64,000 nucleotides of DNA from an uncultured Ignavibacteria bacterium. GTDB lineage: Bacteria > Bacteroidota > Ignavibacteria > Kapaibacteriales > Kapaibacteriaceae. The notes under the pieces were generated by a model, which saw only the letters and a program-made list of their open reading frames with translations, had not been told where the DNA came from and did not search any database. The stretch covers positions 1-64,000 of the forward strand of contig CALMZQ010000155.1 of the NCBI GenBank assembly GCA_937870915.1, in the 5' to 3' direction. A program made the translations under genes and the position numbers. Shown here in pieces: positions 18,741-28,352 of the stretch; position 1 is the first letter of the stretch, and every line of letters starts with the position of its first letter.

Positions 18741-20215
18741 TATTCCTCCACCGTGTTCGAACTCTGAGATGACTCAAGTGCTTCCTTCATCAGAGTGCTC
18801 ACCATCGTGGGATTTGCAGATCCACCCGATGCCTTGAGTACTTGTCCAACGAAGAATCCAAAGAGATTCGTCTTGCCTTCGATGTACTTCTTGAGATTGT
18901 CCGGATTGTTCCGAACTACGTCTTCTACGAGGGCCTTTATTGCCCCTTCATCAGAGATCTGACGAAGTCCGCGCTCTTCGATGAAATCCTGTGCGGAACG
19001 GTCGCTCCCAATCATGTCGGGGAATAGTTCTTTTGCTGTTTTACTACTGATAGTTCCGGAACTGATGGAATTCACAAGCGATGCGAGCTGTTCCGATGTT
19101 ATACCAACGTCGTTGATGCTGCACTTCTTCTCGCCCATGATCCGAAGCATCTCTGTCATGGTCCAATTACTCACAAGCTTGTAGGCTTCTGCGGTCCTTG
19201 GCTCCAGCTGCGCACAGGTTGTCTCGTAGAAACGAGCAACTCGTGCATCGTCTACAAGAATGGATGCGTCATAGGCGGGGATGCCATATTCTTCAACCAA
19301 TCTTCTCTTCTTGGCGAGTGCCAATTCGGGAAGTCCCGAACGCAGTTCTTCGCGCCATTCGTTGCTAACGACAACAGGTACGAGATCGGGCTCGGGAAAA
19401 TACCGGTAGTCATGCGCCAGCTCCTTTGAGCGCATCACCTTTGTCTGTTGCGTGCCGGCATCCCACATCAAAGTTTGCTGAACAACACTCCCGCCATTGG
19501 ATACGATCTCGATCTGTGCTCCGATCTCGTATTCAATCGCCTTCTCAACATTGCGGAATGAGTTCAGGTTCTTCACCTCTCGCCGCGTCCCAAACTTCTC
19601 CTGGCCTATTGGCCGAATGGAAATGTTGGCATCACAGCGCAGACTGCCTTCCTCGAGATTTCCGTCACAAATGCCGAGATACACAAGGATCTGGCGGATC
19701 TGTTGCAGATACTGATAGGCTTCATGCGGGGTTCTGATGTCGGGCTCACTAACAATCTCGATAAGGGGCACCCCAGCCCGGTTAAGGTCTACTAAGGTGT
19801 CGATATCAAGATCGTGAATACTCTTACCGGCATCCTCTTCCATATGGATGCGCGTAATGCCAATGTGCTTGATGCCGTTATCTGTCTCGATCTCAACTGA
19901 ACCGCCATAGCAGATCGGGTCTGCATACTGCGTAACCTGATATCCCTTTGGAAGGTCGGGATAGAAGTAGTTCTTCCGAGAGAACGTTGATGTTTCCCGT
20001 ATGGAGCATTGGGTTGCAAGCCCCATCATTACAGCGTACGCAACAAGATTCTTGTTGAGAACGGGTAGGGTACCGGGGTGACCAAGGCAGATCGGGCACA
20101 CGTTCACATTGGGCTGTGCGCCGAATTCTGTTGGGCAGGAGCAAAAGGCCTTTGACGCAGTTGTGAGCTGCGCGTGAACTTCTAGTCCGATGACGGCTTC
20201 GTAGCCAGACGGCAT
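18740..20215 (-). CDS. gatB: Asp-tRNA(Asn)/Glu-tRNA(Gln) amidotransferase subunit B
   Basis: 491 residues from ATG 20215. The track's TTG start at 20245 lies inside the promoter -7 element and is rejected. 'EAVIGLEVHAQL', 'CPICLGHPGTLPVLN', 'KNYFYPDLPKGYQVTQY', 'HMEEDAGK' and 'DLNRAGVPLIEIVSEPD' are hallmark GatB sequences; the C-terminal helical YqeY-like domain (about 330-485) binds the tRNA elbow. GatB acts with GatA and GatC (not in the window) to amidate misacylated tRNA, implying the cell lacks at least one of AsnRS/GlnRS activities or uses the indirect route. First gene of gatB-ilvE-E1. Confidence 0.97.
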   Translation of the reverse strand: MPSGYEAVIGLEVHAQLTTASKAFCSCPTEFGAQPNVNVCPICLGHPGTLPVLNKNLVAYAVMMGLATQCSIRETSTFSRKNYFYPDLPKGYQVTQYADPICYGGSVEIETDNGIKHIGITRIHMEEDAGKSIHDLDIDTLVDLNRAGVPLIEIVSEPDIRTPHEAYQYLQQIRQILVYLGICDGNLEEGSLRCDANISIRPIGQEKFGTRREVKNLNSFRNVEKAIEYEIGAQIEIVSNGGSVVQQTLMWDAGTQQTKVMRSKELAHDYRYFPEPDLVPVVVSNEWREELRSGLPELALAKKRRLVEEYGIPAYDASILVDDARVARFYETTCAQLEPRTAEAYKLVSNWTMTEMLRIMGEKKCSINDVGITSEQLASLVNSISSGTISSKTAKELFPDMIGSDRSAQDFIEERGLRQISDEGAIKALVEDVVRNNPDNLKKYIEGKTNLFGFFVGQVLKASGGSANPTMVSTLMKEALESSQSSNTVEE

Positions 20216-20242
20216 TCTAATTCCGGAAGGTCTAAAGAGCCT

Positions 20243-20250
20243 CAAAAGTA
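20243..20250 (-). promoter_or_regulatory. -7 element upstream of gatB
   Basis: TACTTTTG on the minus strand, an exact TAnnTTTG, 28 bp before the gatB ATG. No clear -33 TTG at the proper spacing was found, so the assignment is tentative. Confidence 0.45.
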
Positions 20251-20266
20251 CGGAAATCGACGGTGG

Positions 20267-21763
20267 TCACTTGCCGTTTCGCTCGAGCGCACTCTTCTCC
20301 CTAGCAACGCGCTTTCTCAGGATGTCTTCCGAGGGGTAGTCTTCAAATTCTAATACTTTGGCGAATTGCTGCTTTGCTGCGGCTGTTTTGTCCTGTTTTG
20401 CGAGGGACATTCCTAAGCGATAGTGGGAATATGGGTGCAGCCAAACCTCGGCTCCTTGGGTTGACAGAACGGTGGTAAAACACTTGTCGGCCCTGTCATA
20501 AAGGCCTGATTCGTAACACGCAACCCCTTGTTGATAAAGTACTTGCGTAAGAGTTTGAGTATCCGGAAGGTGCTTTCCAACGATTGCTGAATCTGCTAAG
20601 GACACAACACGCGAGTACAGTCCAACGCTGTACGCCCACGCGATTTTTTCAGCGATCTGTTCTTGGGGGGTAGGGCTACGGTTTAGACTACGCTGGACTT
20701 CTGGTTGCGAACCGGCTTTACGATACCATGATGTTGCCTGTTCGCGATCATTCAAAAAATCATAGGCAGTACCAATGGAGGCTGCCGCTTCTTCTTGCCG
20801 TTCTGTCGTAGCTGCTGTTTTATACGCAGACGTGAGATAGCTGATCGATTCGCGATAGTGTTCCTTGGCCATGGAAATGTATCCAAGCCGAGAGTTTGCC
20901 ACCCAACGTATGTTGGACTCATCACCGGATGTGATAGGCATTGTAAGAAGCGTCTTATAGGCTGGTTCAGCGCTTGTGACGTCTCGGACCTGATACAGGG
21001 AGATGTCTGCGTATTGTTGAAGAAAGTACCAGTTCCTTGGAAATGTGTCCTTTAACCATCGGATGTGGACAATCGAACGTTTGGGAAGATCTTCTGCGAG
21101 GTAGAAGCCGTAGAGCCATCTGCGGGCTTCTTGTCTGGCATAGACACCCTTGCTGGCGGCTTCTTCGAGCATACGCATCCCACCCCAGCGGTCTCCTCGT
21201 AGCCCAGCAAGTTTGATCGCCGCTTGAAACTCGTCTGGTGCTTGCGAGATCATGTACTGGAACATGCCAAGCCCCATCTTGGCATCCATATTTGTTGGAT
21301 CTTTCTCTACTGCTTCCTCAAGAAGATCGTACCCTTTTTTACCATCCCATATGGCCTTTAGTGTTTCACCCCTGGTTACGTAGGCTAGGCCCTTAAAACC
21401 GATGGTGCCTCCCATGTAGAACATCGCCTTTGTGTCATTCTCATTCTGATCCAAAAGCCGCTCGCACACCTTGGTCACTTTTTCTGCGTGGTATACAAAG
21501 GCCCAAAAGGCGGAGTCGTTCTTGGATCCACCCTTGAAGGACATGCGATAGTAATAGGTCATGGATTTGAAGAAGTGACCTCGTGGATCGCCGGGAGCTA
21601 GTCCTATCACCTCGTTACACTTCTTTTCTGCCGCACCAAAGTCCAGATTGTACATGAGATCGATAGCCTCCATCGTCCGGCTGTGTACCAAGGCCCAGTC
21701 AGTGCCTGCCTTGAGCTGGAGAGTTGTCGCAAGTAATGCGATCAGAAGAATCGATCGTCTCAT
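20267..21763 (-). CDS. secreted tetratricopeptide-repeat protein
   Basis: 498 residues with signal peptide MRRSILLIALLATTLQLKA and a mature region of alpha-helical pairs. TPR-like units are visible at about 35-70 (AIDLMYNLDFGAAEKKCNEVIGLAPGD), 110-170, 275-340 (GYISMAKEHYRESISYLTSAYKTA) and 390-480 (ACYESGLYDRADKCFTTVL). It probably acts in the periplasm or on the membrane as a protein-interaction scaffold; no enzyme motif is seen. It is the last gene of the 28.3-20.3 kb operon and starts 3 bp after the stop of the PLP lyase gene, without its own SD. Unlike most secreted proteins here its mature N-terminus is not Gln. Confidence 0.75.
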   Translation of the reverse strand: MRRSILLIALLATTLQLKAGTDWALVHSRTMEAIDLMYNLDFGAAEKKCNEVIGLAPGDPRGHFFKSMTYYYRMSFKGGSKNDSAFWAFVYHAEKVTKVCERLLDQNENDTKAMFYMGGTIGFKGLAYVTRGETLKAIWDGKKGYDLLEEAVEKDPTNMDAKMGLGMFQYMISQAPDEFQAAIKLAGLRGDRWGGMRMLEEAASKGVYARQEARRWLYGFYLAEDLPKRSIVHIRWLKDTFPRNWYFLQQYADISLYQVRDVTSAEPAYKTLLTMPITSGDESNIRWVANSRLGYISMAKEHYRESISYLTSAYKTAATTERQEEAAASIGTAYDFLNDREQATSWYRKAGSQPEVQRSLNRSPTPQEQIAEKIAWAYSVGLYSRVVSLADSAIVGKHLPDTQTLTQVLYQQGVACYESGLYDRADKCFTTVLSTQGAEVWLHPYSHYRLGMSLAKQDKTAAAKQQFAKVLEFEDYPSEDILRKRVAREKSALERNGK

Positions 21764-21766
21764 TTA

Positions 21767-22720
21767 CTAGACTCTGAGATAGTTGCGAACATCAAGATTT
21801 CCGCCACACACAATGATGCCTACCTTCTTCCCTGCAACGAGCAGGGGATCTTCGATAATCGCACCAAGTGTAACGGACGCACTTGGCTCTACAACAATCT
21901 TTAGCCGTTCCATCATACGATACACTCCCTCAATGATCGCGTCTTCTGAGGCTGTAACGATATGTACATTCAGGTATTGAAGGACCGAAAACGTGATCTC
22001 GCCCAGTGATGTGCGGAGTCCGTCGGCTACAGTAAGGGTAGAGGGAGGGGGCTGACGGATTCCTGTCTCAAGAGATCTCTTAGCATCATCGGCAATGGCT
22101 GGTTCAGCGCCAATCACAGTGATGGATGGATCTCTGCCATTGGCCGCAATGGCAGTACCGCTCAAGAGGCCTCCACCACCAACAGGCGCCATCACGATAT
22201 CAAGATCGGGATAGTCTTCGATAAGCTCCAGCGCAGCTGTGCCCTGACCAGCGATTACGAGGGCATCGTCATACGGTGGAATGGGATGTGCACCTGTTCG
22301 GTGCATTATATCCTGCATGGTACTGAGTCGAGCGCTAAGCGTTGGCTCACAGAGTACCACCGTGGCACCGTATTCGACTACAGCGTCTTGCTTAACCGCC
22401 GGGGCGTTGTTCGGCATCACAATCGTGCACGGTATGCCGCGTAGTCGAGCAGCATAGGCCAGTGCCTGACCATGGTTTCCGGACGAATGTGTGACCACGC
22501 CATGTTGGGCTGTTTCGTCATCGAGCATAAAGACGGCATTGCAGGCGCCACGTGCCTTGAATGCTCCAATCTTCTGGAGATTCTCACACTTGAAGTAGAG
22601 CTGGGCCCCGAACATGTTGTTTAGAGCTTGCGAGGTAAGAACCGGCGTACGGTGAATGAACGGTTGTATCCGCTCAGCTGCGGCTAGTACATCTGCAAAT
22701 GTCGGCAAGGGTATTGTCAC
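21767..22720 (-). CDS. PLP-dependent threonine dehydratase / serine racemase-type enzyme
   Basis: 317 residues from GTG 22720, which overlaps the TGA of the upstream gene (GTGA). The longer track start would overlap that gene by 49 bp and adds no family sequence. Motifs: PLP lysine in 'FKCENLQKIGAFKARGA', 'THSSGNHGQALAYAARLRGI' binding the substrate carboxylate, and the phosphate-binding 'GGGGLLSGTA'. The length without a C-terminal ACT domain fits the catabolic threonine dehydratase/serine racemase class rather than biosynthetic IlvA. Deamination of Thr to 2-oxobutyrate would connect to propionyl/branched-chain acyl-CoA metabolism in the same operon. Exact substrate is uncertain. Confidence 0.88.
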   Translation of the reverse strand: MTIPLPTFADVLAAAERIQPFIHRTPVLTSQALNNMFGAQLYFKCENLQKIGAFKARGACNAVFMLDDETAQHGVVTHSSGNHGQALAYAARLRGIPCTIVMPNNAPAVKQDAVVEYGATVVLCEPTLSARLSTMQDIMHRTGAHPIPPYDDALVIAGQGTAALELIEDYPDLDIVMAPVGGGGLLSGTAIAANGRDPSITVIGAEPAIADDAKRSLETGIRQPPPSTLTVADGLRTSLGEITFSVLQYLNVHIVTASEDAIIEGVYRMMERLKIVVEPSASVTLGAIIEDPLLVAGKKVGIIVCGGNLDVRNYLRV

Positions 22721-23487
22721 AGTCGGATCAGATCCATGTTCGTGTAGCTCCGCCTTCTTGCACACACTTCGTATCCCTCACGATCACCGGAATCGTTCGT
22801 GTTACCTTCAATGGTCTCAACGTATTCGTCATAGAATGCCGTTACAATGCCGGTGTGCGTCCAGTCATTCGCGTTGCGTTTGTTACGTATCAGGAAGATT
22901 GCGCCATGTTTCAACTGAGCTAGATCAACAGCGCCGGATGAGAGTTCTTTGTCCGATACAAACCGCTTTGCCTTCCTTGCTTGGGCGGCAAGAACATCGC
23001 ACGATAAGGTCCCTTTGATTGGCGAGAGATTATCAGAGGGTTGACCTTCTTCAGCAGCTCGCAGAAGTGTAGTTACAAAGCCAGCGCACCATGCCCACTG
23101 TGGACCTTCCTTTCCTCCGGTGTAGAGCCGAACCCAAGGCCCGGCATTGGCACCACCAACTTCGCGCGGATGCTCCTTTAGGTGTATGCGTGCCGCTTGA
23201 ACCACACGTTGAGCAAAGGATGTAGCTGAAGTGGTAAGGGGCGATATGGCTCTCACAATGGGTGCAATGAGGGCGTTAAACGTTTCTTTGTCTACACGTC
23301 CGCTTGCTGCGATACGTGATGACGTTTGAAATTTCTTCACTGAGGCCTCAGTGGCCGGACCAAAACTTCCGTCGATCGTAAGCCCTACGCCATCAAGCGA
23401 GAGCCACTCCTGTACGAGTTTTACGGCCTTGCTCTTGGTGCCACGTTGTAATGGCAATTCAATTGAATACTCCTTTGGCAACGTCAT
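22717..23487 (-). CDS. peptidoglycan-binding domain plus CHAP/NlpC-like amidase, no signal peptide
   Basis: 256 residues. Residues about 10-75 (LQRGTKSKAVKLVQEWLSLDG... DGSFGPATEASVKKFQ) form a PG_binding_1 domain. Residues about 110-250 resemble a CHAP-type cysteine amidase, with Cys in 'QWAWCAGFVTTLL', His in 'DWTHTGIVTAF' and the downstream polar 'TIEGNTND'. Such enzymes cleave peptidoglycan peptide bonds. No signal peptide or membrane helix is present, which is unusual for a wall hydrolase and recalls endolysins or secreted effectors. It sits between metabolic genes, 21 bp after the mutase gene, with AAGGGGG before the ATG. Confidence 0.8.
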   Translation of the reverse strand: MTLPKEYSIELPLQRGTKSKAVKLVQEWLSLDGVGLTIDGSFGPATEASVKKFQTSSRIAASGRVDKETFNALIAPIVRAISPLTTSATSFAQRVVQAARIHLKEHPREVGGANAGPWVRLYTGGKEGPQWAWCAGFVTTLLRAAEEGQPSDNLSPIKGTLSCDVLAAQARKAKRFVSDKELSSGAVDLAQLKHGAIFLIRNKRNANDWTHTGIVTAFYDEYVETIEGNTNDSGDREGYEVCARRRSYTNMDLIRL

Positions 23488-23508
23488 GGAGCCCCCTTAA
23501 CGATGTTC

Positions 23509-25494
23509 TTACATGTTACGACGGTACTGTCCGCCTACTTCATACAGTGCATGTGTCATTTGTCCCAGTGAGCAGACCTTGGCTGCTTCCATCAAGGCCG
23601 CAAAGATGTTCTGATTATGAATGGCCTTCTGACGTAGTTCAGCGAGTGCCTCGGTTGTTGTGGACGCGTTGCGGTCCTGCACCGATCGTACATTGTTGAT
23701 CTGTTGTTCCTTCTCATCCGTTGTAGAACGAATGACCTCCTGCGGTATCACTGTTGGTGAACCCTTGGAGCTGAGAAAGGTATTAACGCCGATGATCGGA
23801 TATTCGCCGGTATGTTTTAGTGTTTCGTAGTAGAGCGACTCTTCTTGGATCTTGTTGCGTTGGTACATGTTCTCCATCGCGCCTAACACTCCGCCTCGCT
23901 CTGCAATGCGTCTAAACTCCGTGTAGACGGCTTCTTCAACGAGATCCGTGAGTTCTTCGATGATGAACGAGCCTTGCAATGGATTTTCATTCTTCGCTAG
24001 CCCAAGCTCGCGATTGATGATCAATTGGATTGCAACAGCTCTACGGACACTTTCTTCTGTAGGCGTAGTGATGGCCTCGTCATAGGCGTTTGTATGCAAG
24101 GAATTACAGTTATCGTAGATAGCATAGAGGGCCTGTAGCGAGGTGCGAATGTCGTTGAAGTCAATCTCCTGCGCATGAAGTGACCGTCCGGATGTTTGAA
24201 TATGATACTTCAACATCTGCGACCGTTCGTTGCCACCATACATCTGCTTGATGGCCTTTGCCCAGATCTTCCGGGCCACTCTGCCGATCACACTGTATTC
24301 AGGATCCACACCATTCGAAAAGAAGAACGAAAGGTTCGGAGCAAAGTCATTGATATCCATCCCACGAGAGAGATAGTACTCAACGTATGTGAAACCGTTT
24401 GCTAGAGTAAAGGCAAGCTGCGTGATAGGATTGGCACCAGCCTCTGCAATATGATAGCCGGAGATCGATACGGAATAGAAGTTCCGAACACCCTCATCGA
24501 TGAAATACTTCTGCACGTCGCCCATCAATCGAAGTGCGAATTCGGTTGAGAAGATACACGTGTTCTGCGCCTGGTCTTCCTTGAGGATGTCTGCCTGTAC
24601 TGTTCCGCGTACGCTTTGCAAGGCGCGCTTTCTACATTCAGCATAGACATCTGCCGGGAGCACTTGATCACCCGTTACACCTAGCAGTAGGAGGCCAAGT
24701 CCGTTGTTTCCATCCGGCAGCTCTGTTGAACCGTCGCCGTGACGATAGATGGGTCGAGAAAGCCCCTTTGCAGCATAGATGGCATCGATCTTTTCTTCAA
24801 CGTTCTCTACAAGACCACGTTCGCGAATCACCTTTTCACATTCTTGGTCAATGGCCGCATTCATGAAGAAGGCAAGTAACATCGGAGCCGGACCATTAAT
24901 CGTCATGGAGACAGACGTGGTAGGCGAACACAGATCGAACCCTGAATAGAGTTTCTTTGCATCATCAAGTGTGGCGATGCTCACACCCGAGTTGCCGATC
25001 TTTCCATAGATGTCTGGGCGATGGTCCGGATCTTCTCCATACAACGTAACACTGTCGAATGCCGTTGATAATCGAGCAGCAGGCATTCCCTTCGAGAGGT
25101 AATGAAAGCGTCTGTTGGTACGCTCCGGTCCACCTTCACCGGCGAACATCCGCGTTGGGTCTTCATTCGTTCGTTTGAACGGATAGACACCGGCTGTAAA
25201 AGGGAATTCTCCCGGCACGTTCTCCTGCATACACCAACGGACGATCTCACCCCAATCCTTGAATTGAGGCAGTGCGATCTTGGGGACCTTTGTATGGCTC
25301 AACGATTCCTCGTAGTTCGCTACACGGATATCCTTCCCTCGAACGGTATACGTGTAATGCTCACCCGAGTACTCGGCCTTCTTCTTTTCCCATGATGCGA
25401 GTAACGCTCGAACCTCGTGGTGAAGCTGTGCTTCTAAACCCTCGGCCAATGTCTCGAGCGTTGTTATCGCGTCCGTCTGGTGTTTCGTTATCAT
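23509..25494 (-). CDS. IcmF-type acyl-CoA mutase, large (IcmA-like) catalytic half
   Basis: 661 residues matching the C-terminal mutase part of isobutyryl-CoA mutase fused (IcmF). Typical blocks: '[16 protein letters not shown]', '[23 protein letters not shown]', '[17 protein letters not shown]', '[15 protein letters not shown]', '[12 protein letters not shown]', '[21 protein letters not shown]', and the IcmF-like end '[13 protein letters not shown]'. It lacks the cobalamin-binding domain, which is encoded two genes upstream together with the chaperone GTPase. The adenosylcobalamin-dependent reaction rearranges isobutyryl- and n-butyryl-CoA or a related branched acyl-CoA. The first 30 residues are a helical leader. 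No SD; the start is 6 bp after the lipoprotein stop, so it is coupled. Confidence 0.9.
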   Translation of the reverse strand: MITKHQTDAITTLETLAEGLEAQLHHEVRALLASWEKKKAEYSGEHYTYTVRGKDIRVANYEESLSHTKVPKIALPQFKDWGEIVRWCMQENVPGEFPFTAGVYPFKRTNEDPTRMFAGEGGPERTNRRFHYLSKGMPAARLSTAFDSVTLYGEDPDHRPDIYGKIGNSGVSIATLDDAKKLYSGFDLCSPTTSVSMTINGPAPMLLAFFMNAAIDQECEKVIRERGLVENVEEKIDAIYAAKGLSRPIYRHGDGSTELPDGNNGLGLLLLGVTGDQVLPADVYAECRKRALQSVRGTVQADILKEDQAQNTCIFSTEFALRLMGDVQKYFIDEGVRNFYSVSISGYHIAEAGANPITQLAFTLANGFTYVEYYLSRGMDINDFAPNLSFFFSNGVDPEYSVIGRVARKIWAKAIKQMYGGNERSQMLKYHIQTSGRSLHAQEIDFNDIRTSLQALYAIYDNCNSLHTNAYDEAITTPTEESVRRAVAIQLIINRELGLAKNENPLQGSFIIEELTDLVEEAVYTEFRRIAERGGVLGAMENMYQRNKIQEESLYYETLKHTGEYPIIGVNTFLSSKGSPTVIPQEVIRSTTDEKEQQINNVRSVQDRNASTTTEALAELRQKAIHNQNIFAALMEAAKVCSLGQMTHALYEVGGQYRRNM

Positions 25495-25500
25495 ACGTCG

Positions 25501-26838
25501 TTAGTTGTGTGTAACGGTGTAGAGTTTCGCAGAATCGGCCAATCCGCCAATCCAAAGTGTGACAATCTTGCCCGCCTGGACAGTGACTGGTGTAGAAGCG
25601 ACAACAACCTCTGACGTACCGGCCTTTTTGAAGACCATGTTATACGTGGTTGGGAACCGGCTGAAGAATGCCCCCTTGAACGTATTGCTGTAACTCGTTT
25701 CGCGGAAGGACAAATCTTGACATTCCACAATCTTCTCCTCGCCCGTTGCGGTTACGATGTACCCATCAAGGTTTGGAGCATCCGGCGAGAGATGCACTAC
25801 CCGGATACTTGCTTCACTCGTTGAAAGGGGCTTCTTGAGATCCACCAGCTCCAGCGGCGCAAGGTTAGCCGGCATGATTGAACCGGAAAGGAATAGTGTG
25901 GTACGACCGCGTTTGATGATGGAGAACGGCGCATTTGAAATAACCGGAGTGCCGCCAACAGTAACAGTTGCTGTATGTGAACCGGCAGCGAGTTCGATGT
26001 ACGGTGATTGTTGCGGGAACGCAAGATTATTAATGGTTGGTACTGCTGCACCGTCTACAGTAACCGATGCTGGGGGTGCACCGGAAACAGCGTGTACAAC
26101 AAGGATCTTGCCACGGTCCGGTGCAACGCTGAGGTCTTGATACGTGTTTCCATCACCGTTGTCATTGTAGAGGCGAGCAATAAAGCCCCAACCATCTGCA
26201 TCTGAAACGGTTCCTGTGAGAACAAGCGTGTAGGCTTTGTCTGGCTCCAGACTTACCGTATCAAAGGCAAAGAGTTCTTGGGTAGACGATGATCCCTTCC
26301 ATACCGAAAGAGTGTACTTGCCTGCATCAAGATCTGAGTAGCCTGTTAGTTCTGTGTACGGTTCCGGGCCAAGAATTGGATTCAGCTCGTCGGTCTTCGC
26401 AACTGAGAGCGGACCACCGTCCGGACAACCATTCACGAATTTCAGTCGCGACTTGCCGAGTTGTGTTGCACGAATGTCATCGCCAAAGGAAACCGAGAAT
26501 GTACGTGCTGGAGGGAAGGCATATACAGAGAACGTTCCACCGGTGTACATGCGCTGCAAGGACTCAATGCGAGCCTTTGCAGAGTCTGCATAGTGAATAC
26601 TCACCTTTACACTGTCGCCGCTTGTACCAGCAAGTACGTAGCCGCTGCTCTTGCCTGCCTGCACTCTGGATGCTACCTTTTTGCCAACAACGTACAGATC
26701 GAGACCAAGTGTATCGTCGTAGACGGTGTTGACAAGGCGGATCAATGTCTGGTTATCCGCTGGTTGTGAAGGCTCGTCATTTGAACAGCCAACAACAAAC
26801 AGTGAAACCAGCATTGCAAGTGCGAAAACTCTCATCAT
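25501..26838 (-). CDS. DUF4397 repeat lipoprotein
   Basis: 445 residues from ATG 26838 (GGGGG upstream); the track start 12 codons earlier overlaps the upstream stop. The signal ends in a lipobox 'LFVVGC', giving an acylated Cys and an outer-membrane or periplasmic lipoprotein. Two DUF4397-type beta domains are recognisable, one around residues 265-345 (VVHAVSGAPPASVTVDGAAVPTI) and one around 350-440 (RVVHLSPDAPNLDGYI); the N-terminal half carries degenerate copies. DUF4397 is common in bacterial surface proteins and has no established biochemical role that I know. Its insertion between the two IcmF halves is odd for an envelope protein. Confidence 0.85.
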   Translation of the reverse strand: MMRVFALAMLVSLFVVGCSNDEPSQPADNQTLIRLVNTVYDDTLGLDLYVVGKKVASRVQAGKSSGYVLAGTSGDSVKVSIHYADSAKARIESLQRMYTGGTFSVYAFPPARTFSVSFGDDIRATQLGKSRLKFVNGCPDGGPLSVAKTDELNPILGPEPYTELTGYSDLDAGKYTLSVWKGSSSTQELFAFDTVSLEPDKAYTLVLTGTVSDADGWGFIARLYNDNGDGNTYQDLSVAPDRGKILVVHAVSGAPPASVTVDGAAVPTINNLAFPQQSPYIELAAGSHTATVTVGGTPVISNAPFSIIKRGRTTLFLSGSIMPANLAPLELVDLKKPLSTSEASIRVVHLSPDAPNLDGYIVTATGEEKIVECQDLSFRETSYSNTFKGAFFSRFPTTYNMVFKKAGTSEVVVASTPVTVQAGKIVTLWIGGLADSAKLYTVTHN

Positions 26839-26870
26839 AGAAACCCCCGTAAAAGTTCGTCTGTGTTGCG

Positions 26871-28280
26871 TCATTGTTGTTTGGAAGTAGTAAGCTGTTC
26901 AATAGCACCTTGAACGCGCCAGAGTGCTCGTGCGAGTTCCGATTGTTTTTCAACGAATGCGTCGTAGCGACGGTTATTCTCCACGATCTCTGCTAGATAA
27001 CGCGTGCGCTCCGGCGGAATGATGAAGATCTTTTCGCTCATTTCATCTGTGATCTCAAAATTTGAGCTCCACGAGAGGTTGCAGCGGTGTGTAAGAAGGT
27101 CGTTAAGCGCTCGGTAGAGCGTATTGGTACCGGGGTCGTTAAACTGCGATGCAATGGTACCATAGACAGGCATATCGTCGATCTTCGACGTAAAGAGTTG
27201 CCTGCTGCGCTGATACTGCTTTCGTACGTCTCGAAGAGCGTCCAGAGCGCCCCTTTTGTCAAACTTGTTTAGCGCGATGACGTCGGCGTAGTCGATCATG
27301 TCGATCTTTTCAAGCTGGGTTGCAGCGCCATACTCGGGGGTCATCACATACATCGAAACGTCTGCCACGTCCGTGATCTGCGAGTCACTCTGGCCAATGC
27401 CAGCCGTTTCTACAATGATCAGGTCAAAACCAGCATAGGAGAGGATGTTGATCGCATCTCGCACATGCGGATTGATGGCCACGTTGGCCTCACGTGTTGC
27501 AAAGGAGCGCATATAAACGCGCGGGTCACTCACAGCATTCATCCTAATCCTGTCTCCTAGAAGTGCTCCGCCTGTCTTTCGCTTCGAAGGGTCAACGCTT
27601 ACAACGGCAATGGTTTTGTCCGGGTGATCAAGGAGAAATCGTCTAACGATCTCATCCGTTAGGGATGACTTACCAGCGCCGCCGGTTCCCGTGATTCCGA
27701 GGACGGGAGAGCGCTTTCCATTGACAGTGAATGCGATCCGTTGAGAATCACCGCGTTCAGCGCAGGAGATTGCCTGGGCGATTGCCATCGGATCTTTCTC
27801 TTGCACGCTTTGTGCCAGTCCATTGGCATAGTTCAGAGGCGTAACAAAGTCGCTCTTTTCTACAAGATCGTTGATCATCCCTTGGAGCCCCATAGACCTC
27901 CCATCATCAGGGGAATAGACCCGTGTGATCCCGTTAGCGTGAAGGGTTTCTATCTCAGAGGGAAGGATCGTTCCACCTCCACCTGCAAAGATCTTAATGT
28001 GGCTTGCTCCTCGTTCTACTAAAAGGTTTCGCATGTAGGTGAGGTACTCAACATGTCCACCCTGGTAGGATGTCATGGCAATAGCCTGGGCGTCTTCTTG
28101 GATAGCACACTCAACAACATCCATCACAGATCGGTTGTGGCCAAGGTGGATAACCTCACATCCCGTGGCCTGAATGATCCGTCTCATGACGTTAATAGCC
28201 GCATCGTGCCCGTCGAACAGTGACGCTGCCGTAACTATCCGAACCTTGTTCTGAGGTGCGTAAGGGGCTGGTGATTCCAT
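26871..28280 (-). CDS. cobalamin-binding domain fused to MeaI-type G-protein chaperone (N-terminal half of IcmF)
   Basis: 469 residues from ATG 28280; the 81 extra residues in the track overlap the divergent gene and have no family resemblance. Residues about 10-140 form the B12 domain with the IcmF-type base-off motif 'FDGHDAAI' and 'SYQGGHVEY...GGGGTI'. Residues about 165-420 form the MeaB/MeaI GTPase: P-loop '[12 protein letters not shown]', '[20 protein letters not shown]', '[10 protein letters not shown]', 'NKFDKRG'. In IcmF this protein is joined to the mutase; here the frame stops after the GTPase and linker. It would load and protect adenosylcobalamin for the mutase encoded at 23509-25494. 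First gene of the operon, with a TAGTTTTG element 33 bp upstream. Confidence 0.9.
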   Translation of the reverse strand: MESPAPYAPQNKVRIVTAASLFDGHDAAINVMRRIIQATGCEVIHLGHNRSVMDVVECAIQEDAQAIAMTSYQGGHVEYLTYMRNLLVERGASHIKIFAGGGGTILPSEIETLHANGITRVYSPDDGRSMGLQGMINDLVEKSDFVTPLNYANGLAQSVQEKDPMAIAQAISCAERGDSQRIAFTVNGKRSPVLGITGTGGAGKSSLTDEIVRRFLLDHPDKTIAVVSVDPSKRKTGGALLGDRIRMNAVSDPRVYMRSFATREANVAINPHVRDAINILSYAGFDLIIVETAGIGQSDSQITDVADVSMYVMTPEYGAATQLEKIDMIDYADVIALNKFDKRGALDALRDVRKQYQRSRQLFTSKIDDMPVYGTIASQFNDPGTNTLYRALNDLLTHRCNLSWSSNFEITDEMSEKIFIIPPERTRYLAEIVENNRRYDAFVEKQSELARALWRVQGAIEQLTTSKQQ

Positions 28281-28312
28281 ATACCGATCTGTTGACAGTG
28301 TGGACAACGTAG

Positions 28313-28320
28313 CAAAACTA
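28313..28320 (-). promoter_or_regulatory. -7 element for the split-IcmF operon, inside a small dyad
   Basis: TAGTTTTG on the minus strand matches TAnnTTTG exactly and is embedded in the 5-bp dyad CGTAG-TTTTG-CTACG (28308-28322). No good -33 TTG was found. The dyad could be an operator. Confidence 0.4.
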
Positions 28321-28352
28321 CGCAGGATAGCAGCGTATGTGACGTAACTCAC

